Source: Asaia bogorensis (GTDB lineage Bacteria; Pseudomonadota; Alphaproteobacteria; CACIAM-22H2). Taken from it: a stretch of 37,006 bases of DNA. Under the pieces are notes generated by a model. It was not told the DNA's origin. It did no database searches and saw only the letters and a list, made by a program, of their open reading frames with translations. Numbering within the stretch: position 1 is the first letter of the stretch; the number at the start of each line of letters is the position of its first letter. Positions 1 through 9,790 of the stretch are shown here, in pieces. A program made the position numbers and the translations under genes. The stretch covers positions 1-37,006 of the forward strand of contig CAMDDQ010000005.1 of NCBI GenBank assembly GCA_945892765.1. Reading direction: 5' to 3'.

Positions 1-576
1 CCGATATTGGCCGCCCGGCGCAGCGGCATAAACAACGGTGCCGTCGGTCCAATCGCCATTCTCCAGCGGCCTCAGCCCCGGCGGCAGGGAATCGCCGGTG
101 ATGACACCAGCGGTCAGGCTCAGTTGGGCGAAGCGGACGCGGCCGTCGGCGAAGCCGAAAGCCATGTTGCGCCAGTCGAGCGTGCGCGAAGACGACGTGG
201 CGACGGCGCCGCCGAAATTGAGATCGCCGACCGTCAGTGCCGCGCCGGTGGGCAAGTGAAAAGCGGAAACACGGCCATCGTCCCCGATCAAGACACCGAC
301 GGTGTTGTACTCGTCGATGGCGACGAAACGCGGATCAGTGGCGGCGATGGGGATCGTTCGTTGGAAATGGCCAGTGACCGAGGCTCCGAGAAACAGCGGA
401 ACCGCGACCTGCAACAGGAAGACCATGATGCCGAAGACGGCGAGCATCACGGCTAGGCCGCCGATTCGGATTGTCCAGTCGGCAACTTTGTCGGCGACCA
501 ATATCGAGCGGCGCGTAACCCGATTGCGCGGCCGTATCGGGGTCAATTCGGTTTTTGGCGCGGCGGGTGCTTGCAT
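1..576 (-). CDS. pstC: PstC-type phosphate ABC transporter permease, N-terminal part, runs off the left edge
   Basis: Minus-strand frame open from ATG at 576..574 to the edge: MQAPAAPKTELTPIRPRNRVTRRSILVADKVADWTIRIGGLAVMLAVFGIMVFLLQVAVPLFLGASVTGHFQ... One TM helix then a large periplasmic region, as in extended PstC proteins; directly downstream of pstS. Not in the ORF track because it is open-ended. Confidence 0.75.
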   Translation of the reverse strand, partial: MQAPAAPKTELTPIRPRNRVTRRSILVADKVADWTIRIGGLAVMLAVFGIMVFLLQVAVPLFLGASVTGHFQRTIPIAATDPRFVAIDEYNTVGVLIGDDGRVSAFHLPTGAALTVGDLNFGGAVATSSSRTLDWRNMAFGFADGRVRFAQLSLTAGVITGDSLPPGLRPLENGDWTDGTVVYAAAPGGQYR

Positions 577-599
577 GGGCGCGTTTTTCCGCAAAGTTC

Positions 600-613
600 G
601 CCGGAATTCCGGC
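600..613. other. Perfect palindrome GCCGGAATTCCGGC in the pstS-pstC intercistronic gap
   Basis: Read directly; self-reverse-complementary over 14 nt. Confidence 0.6.
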
Positions 614-655
614 ACAAGCCCCGCCAAGAATAAAGTCGCGGCGGAGAGAGAACTC

Positions 656-671
656 CCCCGCCGCGGCGGGG
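656..671 (-). other. GC-rich hairpin immediately after the pstS stop codon (possible attenuator or RNA-stabilising stem-loop)
   Basis: Perfect 16-nt palindrome CCCCGCCGCGGCGGGG 1 nt past the pstS TAG; an alternative stem CGCGGCGG/CCGCCGCG can also form. No T-run. Confidence 0.55.
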
Positions 672-672
672 T

Positions 673-1653
673 CTACATCCTCAATCCGAGGATCTTGAGG
701 TCGCTCTGCGCGAGCGGAGCGGTAACCGGGAAGAAGCCGTCCTTGATCACGCCCTGCTGCCCTTGCTTGGACAACACGAACTTGATGAACTCGGCGCGGG
801 CCGGGTCGAGCGGCTGGTTCGGGTTCTTGTTGAAATAGACATAGAGGAAACGCGCGATCGCATAATCGCCGCTGTAGGCGTTATCGGCATTGGCCTCGAT
901 GCACGTGTCCCCGGTCTTGCGGAAAACCGATACCGCGCGGACATCGGCGGTCTTGTATCCGATGCCGGAATAGCCGATGGCGAATTTGTCGGAAGCGATA
1001 CCCTGGACCACGGCCGAAGAGCCGGGCTGTTCCTTCACGCTGTCCTTGAAGTCGCCATTGGCCAGCGCTTCTTCCTTGAAATAGCCATAGGTGCCGGACG
1101 CGGAATTGCGGCCATACAGCGAAATCGGCTGGGCGGCCCATGCGCCGGTCATGCCGATATCACCCCAAGTCTTGATGTCCTTGTCGAGGCCGCCCTTGCG
1201 GGTCTTGGAGAAAATGGCGTCGATCTGTTGCAGGGACAGGCAGGCGATCGGGTTGTCCTTGTGGACGAACACCGCCAACGCATCCACCGCGGTGCGCATC
1301 GCCACCGGCTTGTAGCCGAACTTCTTCTCGAATTCGTCCATTTCAGTGGCGCGCATCGGCCGCGACATCGGACCGAATTGGGCGGTTCCGGCAACCAGGG
1401 CCGGCGGCGCGGTTCCCGAGCCCTTGCCTTCGATTTCAATCTTGACGTTGGGGTACATGGCCTTGAAGCCCTCCGCCCACAGCGTCATCAGGTTGTTGAG
1501 CGTGTCGGAGCCGATCGACTTGATGCTGCCGGACACGCCGCTGACTTGTTTATAGTCAGGCAGAGCCGGGTCGAGGTTGACGGTTTGCGCGGCGACGGCG
1601 AAGGGCGCCGCCAGAACCACGGCAAACGCGGCCAATGCGGATTTGCGGTTCAT
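673..1653 (-). CDS. pstS: Phosphate ABC transporter substrate-binding protein PstS
   Basis: MNRKSALAAFAVVLAAPFAVAAQTVN signal peptide, SIGSDTLNNLMTLWAEGFKAMYPNVKIEIEGKGSGTAPPAL, RNSASGTYGYFKE. ATG at 1653 preceded by GGAGAG; the ORF-track start at 1713 is too early. Confidence 0.93.
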   Translation of the reverse strand: MNRKSALAAFAVVLAAPFAVAAQTVNLDPALPDYKQVSGVSGSIKSIGSDTLNNLMTLWAEGFKAMYPNVKIEIEGKGSGTAPPALVAGTAQFGPMSRPMRATEMDEFEKKFGYKPVAMRTAVDALAVFVHKDNPIACLSLQQIDAIFSKTRKGGLDKDIKTWGDIGMTGAWAAQPISLYGRNSASGTYGYFKEEALANGDFKDSVKEQPGSSAVVQGIASDKFAIGYSGIGYKTADVRAVSVFRKTGDTCIEANADNAYSGDYAIARFLYVYFNKNPNQPLDPARAEFIKFVLSKQGQQGVIKDGFFPVTAPLAQSDLKILGLRM

Positions 1654-1766
1654 TGAAACTCTCCGATCTGTTGAGGGCGTGAGGACGCGCCGGCTGCGCC
1701 GGACGGGCCGCAAGGCGTTTCCACCCCCAAGCTAGGATCGCACCGCAGATGATTTACTACGGTTCC

Positions 1767-1784
1767 GTGACAGTTTTGTGACGC
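1767..1784 (-). promoter_or_regulatory. Pho box (PhoB binding site) upstream of pstS
   Basis: Minus strand GCGTCAC-AAAA-CTGTCAC: two 7-bp direct repeats with a 4-bp A spacer, matching the CTGTCAT-N4-CTGTCAT architecture; AT-rich TAGTAAATC follows as a candidate -10. Confidence 0.85.
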
Positions 1785-1810
1785 CAACCTCGTGCGCCGA
1801 GTGGCAGGCC

Positions 1811-3175
1811 TCACGCCGCCGTCGCCGGCAGCCTGACTGTAAAGGTGCTTCCGCGGCCCAGCTCGCTGTCCACGTCGAGTTTGCCCCGGTGGCGGTTGAG
1901 GATGTGTTTGACGATGGCCAGGCCGAGGCCGGTTCCACCCAAGGCCCGCGACCGGCCGGCATCGACGCGGTAGAAACGCTCGGTCAGGCGGGGCAAATGC
2001 TCGCGCGCAATGCCGTCGCCTTCGTCGGCGACCGTTACATCGACATTTTGGCCGTCCGGCGTGGGTGCGGCGCGGATGCGAACAGGGGTTCCCGGCCGGC
2101 CGTATTGAATGGCGTTGGCTATCAGGTTCTGGAAGACCTGGGCCAATTGATCGGCATCGCCGGGGACCGGCTTTAGGCCGTCGGCGGCGTGGAAGTCGAG
2201 CGCCATTTCCTTTGCCTCGGCCTGCGGCGCGAGCGAGTCGATGACGCCGCGCACGGCCGAACCCAGCTCGACGAGCCCATCGGCCGGCGTGTGTTCCTCC
2301 AGTTCGATGCGCGACAGGGACAACAGATCGGCGACTAGCCGGCTCATGCGGCTGGCCTGGGCATGCATGATGGTCAAGAAACGATCATGCGCCTCGATAT
2401 CGTCGCGGGCCGGGCCGCGCAGTGTTTCGGTGAAGCCAAGTAGCGATGTGAGCGGCGTGCGCAGCTCGTGGCTGACATTGGCCACGAAATCCGCGCGCAT
2501 GCGTTCGGACCGCCGGATCATGGTCAGGTCGCGCAGACAGATCGCGGCCTTGGCCTCCGCCGCGGCCGGGCACAAGGTTTCGACGCGGGCGCTGAATTCG
2601 CGCGTAACCTGGCCAGTAAGAGTCACATCGATGTCCCGGCTGTCGCCGCCGGCGATGGCACGCTCGACCGCCGCCAGGATCGCGGGGTCGCGCAAAACCG
2701 CAGCCAGGTCGCGGCCGACGATGGTTCGCCCGAATAGGGACTGCGCGGCGCGATTGGCTTGAACGATCCGCTCGCGGGCGTCGATCAACAGGAAGGGATC
2801 GGGCAGCACATCGATGACCGCCGATTCGGCTTCGCGCCAGACGGCTTTCTCCCCTCGCAGCCGCTCCAGCGCGCGCCCGAGACGCGCCAATGCGGCTGAA
2901 AATGCGCCGATGGCGGCGGCCGGGGGAAACCGCGGTTGCGGTTCATCAGCGCCTTCGGCGAGGTTGTCCATGTAGTTTCGCAGTCTTTCCATGGCCTCGA
3001 GATGGGGGCGCACAATCACCGCGACCAGGAGCGCGATCGTCAGCAGGCCGAGGAACGCGGTCGTGCTAGAAAGCGCGCCGGTCGCGGCCAGCACGGCAAA
3101 CACCAACGCCGCGGGCGCAACCAGCGTGAGTGAGAAGATCATCAATCTGTCCCAACGTAGGCGCGGCTCGGACAT
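1811..3175 (-). CDS. phoR: Phosphate regulon sensor histidine kinase PhoR
   Basis: Two N-terminal TM helices, PAS-like region, HisKA VANVSHELRTPLTSLLGFTETL, HATPase motifs NLIANAIQYG, DEGDGIA, GTGLGLAIVKHI; upstream of pstS. A TTG start at 3211 (ORF track) is the alternative to ATG at 3175. Confidence 0.9.
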   Translation of the reverse strand: MSEPRLRWDRLMIFSLTLVAPAALVFAVLAATGALSSTTAFLGLLTIALLVAVIVRPHLEAMERLRNYMDNLAEGADEPQPRFPPAAAIGAFSAALARLGRALERLRGEKAVWREAESAVIDVLPDPFLLIDARERIVQANRAAQSLFGRTIVGRDLAAVLRDPAILAAVERAIAGGDSRDIDVTLTGQVTREFSARVETLCPAAAEAKAAICLRDLTMIRRSERMRADFVANVSHELRTPLTSLLGFTETLRGPARDDIEAHDRFLTIMHAQASRMSRLVADLLSLSRIELEEHTPADGLVELGSAVRGVIDSLAPQAEAKEMALDFHAADGLKPVPGDADQLAQVFQNLIANAIQYGRPGTPVRIRAAPTPDGQNVDVTVADEGDGIAREHLPRLTERFYRVDAGRSRALGGTGLGLAIVKHILNRHRGKLDVDSELGRGSTFTVRLPATAA

Positions 3176-3246
3176 GGCAGAATAAGAGGTGCTTTGGGTG
3201 TCCGCCGTCAAGCCCGTGGTTCAACAACCAGCGACGGCAGGCGTCA

Positions 3247-4365
3247 ATGGCGCAAATATCCACGCATGAAAGAAAGACGATCAACTTTGCCCTCCAGGGT
3301 GGTGGCTCACATGGCGCCTTTACTTGGGGGGTGCTTGATCGCTTGCTCGAGGATGACGGTTTCGAGATCGAGGGTATCTCCGGAACCAGCGCGGGCGCCA
3401 TCAACGCCGCAGTGCTCGCCACCGGTCTGTTGGATGGCGGCAGGCCGGGCGCGCGCAAGGCCCTGGATGAGTTTTGGCGGCGCCTGAGCGAAGTCGCATC
3501 CGTCGCGGCCGGACCCTTGGGTGCCTTCGAGTGGATGAAAGGCGGTTGGAACACCGATCTTTCGCCGGGATATGTGGCCTTCGATCTGTTCAGCCGGCTG
3601 ATCTCGCCCCATGACGCCAACCCGCTGGACTACAATCCGCTCCGCGACCTGCTGCATGAAACCTGTCGATTCGAAGCGCTCCGCGAGCGTTCGCCGGTAA
3701 AGCTGTTCATCTGCGCGACCAATGTCCTATCGGGCGACCTCAAAGTTTTCACCGACGAGGAAGTGACGGTGGATGCGCTGCTGGCCTCGGCCTGCCTTCC
3801 TTTCCTGTTCCGGGCGGTGAAGATCGGCGCCGAGCATTATTGGGATGGCGGTTACATGGGTAATCCCGCCATTTTTCCGCTGATCGACGGCTGCGGCTGC
3901 GGCGACGTGGTCATCGTGCAGATCAACCCGTTTCGGCGTCAGGAACCGCCGGCCGACGCCCGCGCAATCCTCGATCGGACCAATGAAATCAGCTTCAACG
4001 CCACCTTGCTGCGGGAATTGCGCGCCATCGAACTGGTCAGCTCGATGGCCGAGGACGGCGTACAGACACGCCGGCACCTAAGGCACGTTCGGGTTCATTT
4101 GGTCGGCAACGCGCTGGCTGAAGAAGAGTCGCGACTCGATCGGCGCGCGTTCGGGCTTTGTCTTGCCGCGTTGAGCCGCCAACCTAACGCAGCGATTCAT
4201 GCGCGGCGAGCGCCGCCAGGTTCACGAGATCGGTCACCGTCGCCCCCATCGGCACGATCTGCGCGGGTTTGGACAGGCCGATCAGCAGCGGCCCCACGAC
4301 GGTGGCGCCGCCCAGCTTCTGGACGAGCTGATAGCCAATGTTCGCGGAATGCAGCCCGGGCATGA
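3247..4365 (+). CDS. Patatin-like phospholipase; 3' end probably frameshifted (see findings)
   Basis: INFALQGGGSHGAFTWGVLDRLLE oxyanion motif, GTSAG nucleophile elbow, DGG catalytic Asp motif (YWDGGYMGNP). The last ~60 codons run antisense into maeB and do not look like a patatin C-terminus. Confidence 0.85.
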   Translation: MAQISTHERKTINFALQGGGSHGAFTWGVLDRLLEDDGFEIEGISGTSAGAINAAVLATGLLDGGRPGARKALDEFWRRLSEVASVAAGPLGAFEWMKGGWNTDLSPGYVAFDLFSRLISPHDANPLDYNPLRDLLHETCRFEALRERSPVKLFICATNVLSGDLKVFTDEEVTVDALLASACLPFLFRAVKIGAEHYWDGGYMGNPAIFPLIDGCGCGDVVIVQINPFRRQEPPADARAILDRTNEISFNATLLRELRAIELVSSMAEDGVQTRRHLRHVRVHLVGNALAEEESRLDRRAFGLCLAALSRQPNAAIHARRAPPGSRDRSPSPPSARSARVWTGRSAAAPRRWRRPASGRADSQCSRNAARA

Positions 4366-6451
4366 TCAAGACATTGGCCGGACCGGAAAGCCGGCAGAAG
4401 GGATAAAGCGAACGCATCAAATCGCGGTCGAGCGCGACCGCGGCCGAGATGTCGCCGTCGAATTCGAAATCGACCTCGCGTTCGGCGAGGAGATTCACGG
4501 CGTCGCGCACGAATTGCGCCTTTTCCCGCATCGGGTTGCCAAAATTGGAAAAAGACAGGAAGGCGACGCGGGGTTCGTGGCCAAGCTGCCGGGCCTTGGC
4601 GGCGGCGGCGACGGCGATGTCGGCCATCTGTTCCGGCGTCGGCAGTTCATGCACAGTGGTATCCGCGAGAAACACGGTACGCCCGCGGGCGAGCACAATG
4701 GTCAGGCCGAAAACGAGCTTCCCTGTCTTCGCCGGAAGCACGCGCCGGATTTCATCCAGCGACACCAGATAGCTGCGCGTGGTCCCGGTGATCAGCGCAT
4801 CGGCGTCGCCGCAGGCGACGATGAGAGCGGCGAAAACGTTTCTGTCCTGATTGACCATGCGCTGGCAATCGCGTTTCAAGAAACCCTGCCGTTGCAGGCG
4901 CTGATAGAGGAATTCGGTGTAGCGCTCGTTGTCCTTCGACAGGGCAGCGTTGTGAATCTCCAGACCGGTCGCTTCGCCAAGCCCGATTCGCTTCATGGTC
5001 TCGGCGATGCGTTCGGCGCGCCCGATCAACACGGGCTGGCCGAAACCGCCGTTGCGGAAGATGACCGCGGCGCGGATGACGCGCTCCTCTTCACCTTCGG
5101 CAAACACGACCCGGCGGGGGTTGGCGCGGACGGTCTCGAAGATGGCGTCGAGGCTGGCGGCGGTGAGATCGCGCAACCGCCCCAAGCGCTTGCAATAGGC
5201 ACCCATGTCCGCGATCGGGCGGCGGGCGACGCCGCTGTCCATGGCGGCCCTGGCCACCGCCGGGGGAACGACCGAAATAAGGCGCGGGTCGAAGGGCACT
5301 GGAATGATGTAGTCGGGGCCATAACGCAGGCGGGTGCCGGCATAAGCGTCGTCGATTTCGTCGGGCACATCCTCGCGGGCCAGTGCCGCGATGGCTTTCA
5401 CTGCCGCCACCTTCATCGCGTCGTTGATGGTCCGGGCGCGCACATCAAGAGCGCCGCGAAAGATGTAGGGGAAGCCGAGGACGTTGTTGACCTGATTGGG
5501 ATAGTCGGAGCGGCCGGTGGCGACGATCGCATCCGGGCTGACGGCTTTGACTTCCTCGGGCGTGATCTCGGGGTCGGGGTTGGCCATTGCGAACAGGACG
5601 GGCCGGGCGGCCATACTCTTGACCATTTCCTGGGTCACAGCACCTTTTGCCGACAGGCCAAGGAAGACGTCCGCGCCTTCCATCGCGTGTTGCAGCGTCC
5701 TCGCCTTGGTCGGTACGGCATGAGCCGACTTCCACTGATTCATGCCGTCGGTGCGGCCCTGATAGATGACACCCTTGGTGTCGCAAAGGATGGCGTTGCC
5801 GTGCGGCAGGCCCATGGCCTTCAGCAACTCGATGCAGGCGATGGCGGCGGCCCCGGCGCCGTTAACGACGACGCGGATTTTCCCGATGTCGCGGCCGGTG
5901 AGATCCAAGGCATTGATCATGCCGGCGGCGGTGACGATCGCCGTGCCATGCTGGTCGTCATGGAAGACGGGGATATCGAGCAAATCGCGCAGACGCTGCT
6001 CGATGATGAAACATTCGGGCGCGCGGATGTCCTCGAGATTGATGCCGCCAAAACTGGTGCCGAGGAAACGCACGCAATTGACGAATTCATCGACGTCCTT
6101 GGTGTCGATTTCGAGATCGATTCCGTCGATGTCGGCGAATCGCTTGAACAGGACCGCCTTGCCCTCCATGACTGGCTTGGCGGCAGCGGCGCCCAAATCA
6201 CCCAGGCCGAGAACGGCGGTGCCGTTGGAGATGACCGCGACGGTGTTGCCCTTGGTCGTGTAGTCGTAGACGAGATCGGGGTCCTCGGCGATCCTCAGGC
6301 AGGGCCAGGCCACACCCGGCGAATAGGCCAGGGAAAGGTCGCGCTGGGTGGTCAGCGGTTTGGTCGGGCTGATTTCAAACTTGCCCGGTCGGCCGGAGGC
6401 ATGAAGGTTGAGAACCTCCTCTTCGGTCACACGCAGGCGTGGGTCGGTCAC
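4184..6451 (-). CDS. maeB: NADP-dependent malic enzyme with C-terminal phosphotransacetylase-like domain
   Basis: 755 aa; KPLTTQRDLSLAYSPGVAWPC, FHDDQHGTAIVTAAGMINAL, VVNGAGAAAIAC, then the Pta-like domain. GTG start preceded by GAGAGAGG. Confidence 0.93.
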   Translation of the reverse strand: MTDPRLRVTEEEVLNLHASGRPGKFEISPTKPLTTQRDLSLAYSPGVAWPCLRIAEDPDLVYDYTTKGNTVAVISNGTAVLGLGDLGAAAAKPVMEGKAVLFKRFADIDGIDLEIDTKDVDEFVNCVRFLGTSFGGINLEDIRAPECFIIEQRLRDLLDIPVFHDDQHGTAIVTAAGMINALDLTGRDIGKIRVVVNGAGAAAIACIELLKAMGLPHGNAILCDTKGVIYQGRTDGMNQWKSAHAVPTKARTLQHAMEGADVFLGLSAKGAVTQEMVKSMAARPVLFAMANPDPEITPEEVKAVSPDAIVATGRSDYPNQVNNVLGFPYIFRGALDVRARTINDAMKVAAVKAIAALAREDVPDEIDDAYAGTRLRYGPDYIIPVPFDPRLISVVPPAVARAAMDSGVARRPIADMGAYCKRLGRLRDLTAASLDAIFETVRANPRRVVFAEGEEERVIRAAVIFRNGGFGQPVLIGRAERIAETMKRIGLGEATGLEIHNAALSKDNERYTEFLYQRLQRQGFLKRDCQRMVNQDRNVFAALIVACGDADALITGTTRSYLVSLDEIRRVLPAKTGKLVFGLTIVLARGRTVFLADTTVHELPTPEQMADIAVAAAAKARQLGHEPRVAFLSFSNFGNPMREKAQFVRDAVNLLAEREVDFEFDGDISAAVALDRDLMRSLYPFCRLSGPANVLIMPGLHSANIGYQLVQKLGGATVVGPLLIGLSKPAQIVPMGATVTDLVNLAALAAHESLR

Positions 6452-6577
6452 GGGGGTGCGGCGCCTCTCTCAGCGAAAACCGGGCTAAAGCCTTGTTTTT
6501 TCGACATGTCATGTTAAACCGGGCATTCATCGGCGTCAAAGCGCGCGACGCTTGGATGCCGCAGGGAGAGCCCGGAC

Positions 6578-9232
6578 GTGCCCGCACCCAGCGCCCGTAA
6601 CGCCGCCCAGGAAACGCCCGCCGCCGAGGCGACGCCGATGATGGCGCAGTATTTGGAGATCAAGCGGGCTCATCCCGGCTGCCTGCTTTTCTACCGACTC
6701 GGCGATTTCTATGAGCTGTTTTTCGACGACGCTTTGGCGGCGTCCAAGGCGCTCGACCTCACCCTGACCCATCGCGGCCGCCATGAAGGCGCGGACGTGC
6801 CGATGTGCGGCGTTCCCGTCCACACCGCCGAAACCTATCTCGCGCGGCTCATCCGCCGCGGCTTCCGCGTCGCCGTGTGCGAGCAGGTCGAAGACCCGAT
6901 CGAAGCCAAGAAAAGAGGCGGCAAGACCGTGGTGCGGCGCGAGGTCGTGCGCCTCATCACGCCCGGCACGTTGACCGAGGACAGTTTGCTCGACGCCCGG
7001 CGCCACAATTTCCTGGCCGCGGTCGCCGACATCGGCGGCGAGCTTGGCCTGGCCTGGCTCGATCTGTCGACCGGCGCGGTGCAGACACAGGCGATCGGCG
7101 CGGGCGAACTGGCCGCCGCGCTCGCCCGCATCGAACCCGGCGAATTGCTGCTGCCCGACCGCCTTCTCGAAAGGCCGGAGCTGTTCGAGCCCTTCGCCGA
7201 TTGGAAGGATTGGTTGTCGCCATTGCCGGCCGCGCGCTTCGACAGCGAATCGGCACGGCGCCGCCTCGAATCTACCTATGGGGTCAAGGCGCTGGAGGCG
7301 TTCGGTCAGTTCAGCCGCGCCGAAATCGCCGCCTGCGGGACTCTGGTCGACTATGTCGAGCTGACTCAGAAGGGCAAGGTACCGAGGCTGGAACCGCCGC
7401 AGCGACTGCGCGCGGGCGCGACGATGGAGATCGATGCGGCGACCCGGCGCAATCTCGAATTGCACCAAAACCTCGCCGGCGAACGGCGCCAAAGCCTACT
7501 CGGTGTCATCGATTTTACGCTGACGGCCGCTGGCGCCCGCTTGCTTTCGGCGCGGCTGGCGGCTCCCCTGACCGACTCCCAAGCCATCGGCGAACGTCTC
7601 GACGGCGTGGCCTATTTCGTGGAGGCGCCGGGAAAACGCGACGGGCTGCGCGGCCGCCTGCGCCACTGCCCGGATATCGAACGATCCTTGTCGCGTCTGA
7701 GTCTTGGCCGGGGCGGCCCACGCGACCTCGCCGCCATTCGCGACGGGTTGGCGGCGACCGCGACGCTTCGGGAATTGATGAGCGGCGCTGGCTTGGTCCG
7801 GCCCCTGGCGGCGCTGGCCGATGTCCTGCGCGATTTGGGCAAACATGAGGTTTTGGTGGAGCGGCTGGGCCGCGCGCTGGGCCCGTCATTGCCGCTCGCC
7901 GCCCGCGATGGCGGCTTCGTCGCCGCCGGTTATGCCGCGCCGCTCGATGAATTACGGGCGCTGCGCGACGAGAGCCGCCAGCTCATCGCCGGGCTCCAGT
8001 CGCGTTATGCCGAAGAATGCGGCGTGACCTCGCTCAAAATTCGCCACAACAATGTTATCGGTTATTACGTTGAAATCTCCGCGGCCCATGCGGGCAAACT
8101 CACGGGAAAATTCATCCACCGCCAGACGATGGCGGGGGCGATGCGGTTCACGACGACGGAATTGGCGGAGCTTGCCGACCGCATCACCGGCGCCGCTGAC
8201 AAGGCTTTGGCGCTGGAACTGAATTTGTTCGCGGATTTGACCGGCGAGGTCATGGCGCGCGCCGAGCCCATCGCCCTGGCGGCGCGCTCGATCGCCGCGC
8301 TTGATGTCGCCTCGGCCCTGGCCGAGGTCGCGGTCGAACGGCGTTATGTCCGGCCGCTGGTCGACGACAGCGTGGCGTTTTCCGTCAAGGGCGGCCGCCA
8401 TCCCTTGGTCGAGGCGGCCCTCGGCGCATCCGCAAGCGGGACCTTTGTTCCCAATGACTGCGCGCTGCCGCCGGAGAGCCGGCTATGGCTCGTCACCGGT
8501 CCCAACATGGCCGGTAAAAGCACTTTCCTTCGCCAAAACGCGATTATCGCCGTGTTGGCCCAGGCGGGTTCCTTCGTACCGGCGGAGGCCGCGCATATCG
8601 GCATCGTCGACCGGCTGTTCAGCCGCGTGGGCGCGGCCGACGATCTCGCCCGCGGGCGTTCGACCTTCATGGTCGAAATGGTCGAAACCGCCGCTATTCT
8701 CAATCAGGCGGGGCCGCGGGCGCTGGTCATCCTCGATGAAATCGGTCGCGGCACGGCGACCTTCGATGGTCTATCCATCGCCTGGGCCACGGTCGAACAT
8801 CTTCACGACCGCAACGCCTGCCGTGCTCTTTTCGCCACGCACTATCACGAACTCACCGCGCTGGCGGCCCGGCTGCGCGGCCTTGCCTGCCACACCATGC
8901 GCGTGAAGGAGTGGCAAGGCAGCGTCGTGTTCCTGCACGAGGTCGCCGCGGGCGTGGCCGACCGTTCCTATGGCATTCACGTCGGCCGCCTCGCCGGGCT
9001 GCCGCCGGCGGTGGTGGCCCGCGCCGAGGAAATATTGGCGGTGCTCGAAAAGGGCGAACAGGCGGGTGCGCTCGCCCGCCTCGCCGACGATTTGCCCCTG
9101 TTCCGGGCGGCGCCCCCCGCTGGGTCGAAAACCTCCCCGCTGACCGACGCGCTGGCCGCGATCAATCCCGACGAGTTGTCGCCGAAGGAGGCGCTGGAGG
9201 CGCTTTATCGTCTCAAGGCTCTCGGTCAATGA
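6578..9232 (+). CDS. mutS: DNA mismatch repair protein MutS
   Basis: [15 protein letters not shown] mismatch-binding motif, Walker [46 protein letters not shown] start preceded by GGGAGAG. Confidence 0.97.
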   Translation: MPAPSARNAAQETPAAEATPMMAQYLEIKRAHPGCLLFYRLGDFYELFFDDALAASKALDLTLTHRGRHEGADVPMCGVPVHTAETYLARLIRRGFRVAVCEQVEDPIEAKKRGGKTVVRREVVRLITPGTLTEDSLLDARRHNFLAAVADIGGELGLAWLDLSTGAVQTQAIGAGELAAALARIEPGELLLPDRLLERPELFEPFADWKDWLSPLPAARFDSESARRRLESTYGVKALEAFGQFSRAEIAACGTLVDYVELTQKGKVPRLEPPQRLRAGATMEIDAATRRNLELHQNLAGERRQSLLGVIDFTLTAAGARLLSARLAAPLTDSQAIGERLDGVAYFVEAPGKRDGLRGRLRHCPDIERSLSRLSLGRGGPRDLAAIRDGLAATATLRELMSGAGLVRPLAALADVLRDLGKHEVLVERLGRALGPSLPLAARDGGFVAAGYAAPLDELRALRDESRQLIAGLQSRYAEECGVTSLKIRHNNVIGYYVEISAAHAGKLTGKFIHRQTMAGAMRFTTTELAELADRITGAADKALALELNLFADLTGEVMARAEPIALAARSIAALDVASALAEVAVERRYVRPLVDDSVAFSVKGGRHPLVEAALGASASGTFVPNDCALPPESRLWLVTGPNMAGKSTFLRQNAIIAVLAQAGSFVPAEAAHIGIVDRLFSRVGAADDLARGRSTFMVEMVETAAILNQAGPRALVILDEIGRGTATFDGLSIAWATVEHLHDRNACRALFATHYHELTALAARLRGLACHTMRVKEWQGSVVFLHEVAAGVADRSYGIHVGRLAGLPPAVVARAEEILAVLEKGEQAGALARLADDLPLFRAAPPAGSKTSPLTDALAAINPDELSPKEALEALYRLKALGQ

Positions 9233-9768
9233 TGCCGCCGGACGAATTCCGAACCTCCGGCCTGGTCTTGCGAAAGCCGACGCCATCGGATGCTGAGGCG
9301 CTGTTCCGCGCCTACGCAACCGACCCTGAAGTTACGCGCTACCTAAGTTGGCGGCCCCACGAGAACATCGAGGATACGCGCCGCTATGTAGCGTCTTGCT
9401 TGGAACGGTGGGAGGCGCAGGAAGGCCGCACCTATGTCATCGATGCCGAAGGGGTCGGGCGGCCGGCGGTGGGTGCTCTCGGTCTTCGGCAGGGCACTCA
9501 TGACTTCACTTTCGGCTATGTGTTGGCGCGGCCTTTCTGGCGCCGCGGCTACATGACGGAGGCGTTGACCGCCGTCGTGCGCTGGGCGGCGGCGGAGCCC
9601 GAGGTTTGGCGCATGTGGGGAACTTGCGACGTGGACAATGTCGCGTCTGCCCGCGTGATGGAAAAGGCGGGGCTTGCATTCGAAGCCATTCTTCGGCGGT
9701 GGGCGGTCAATCCGAATCTCGATCCCCATCGCCCGCGGGATTTCCGCGTCTTTGCGCTGGTCAAGTGA
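9229..9768 (+). CDS. GNAT-family N-acetyltransferase (RimJ/RimL-like)
   Basis: [30 protein letters not shown]...[18 protein letters not shown]...[13 protein letters not shown]. Start overlaps the mutS stop (ATGATG). Confidence 0.88.
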   Translation: MMPPDEFRTSGLVLRKPTPSDAEALFRAYATDPEVTRYLSWRPHENIEDTRRYVASCLERWEAQEGRTYVIDAEGVGRPAVGALGLRQGTHDFTFGYVLARPFWRRGYMTEALTAVVRWAAAEPEVWRMWGTCDVDNVASARVMEKAGLAFEAILRRWAVNPNLDPHRPRDFRVFALVK

Positions 9769-9784
9769 GCCCTCCAACTTAGTC

Positions 9785-9790
9785 TATAAT
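9785..9790 (+). promoter_or_regulatory. Candidate -10 element for glnD (leaderless start at ATG 9798)
   Basis: Exact TATAAT ending 7 nt before ATG 9798; no Shine-Dalgarno before either candidate start; no good -35 seen. Confidence 0.35.

Noticed and set aside
763-1656. 297-aa plus-strand ORF opposite pstS
   Set aside because: Antisense shadow; pstS motifs and RBS are clear on the minus strand.
4199-6517. 772-aa plus-strand ORF opposite maeB
   Set aside because: Mirror ORF caused by high-GC codon bias; low-complexity G/D/H-rich translation and no recognisable domain, whereas the minus frame is a textbook malic enzyme.
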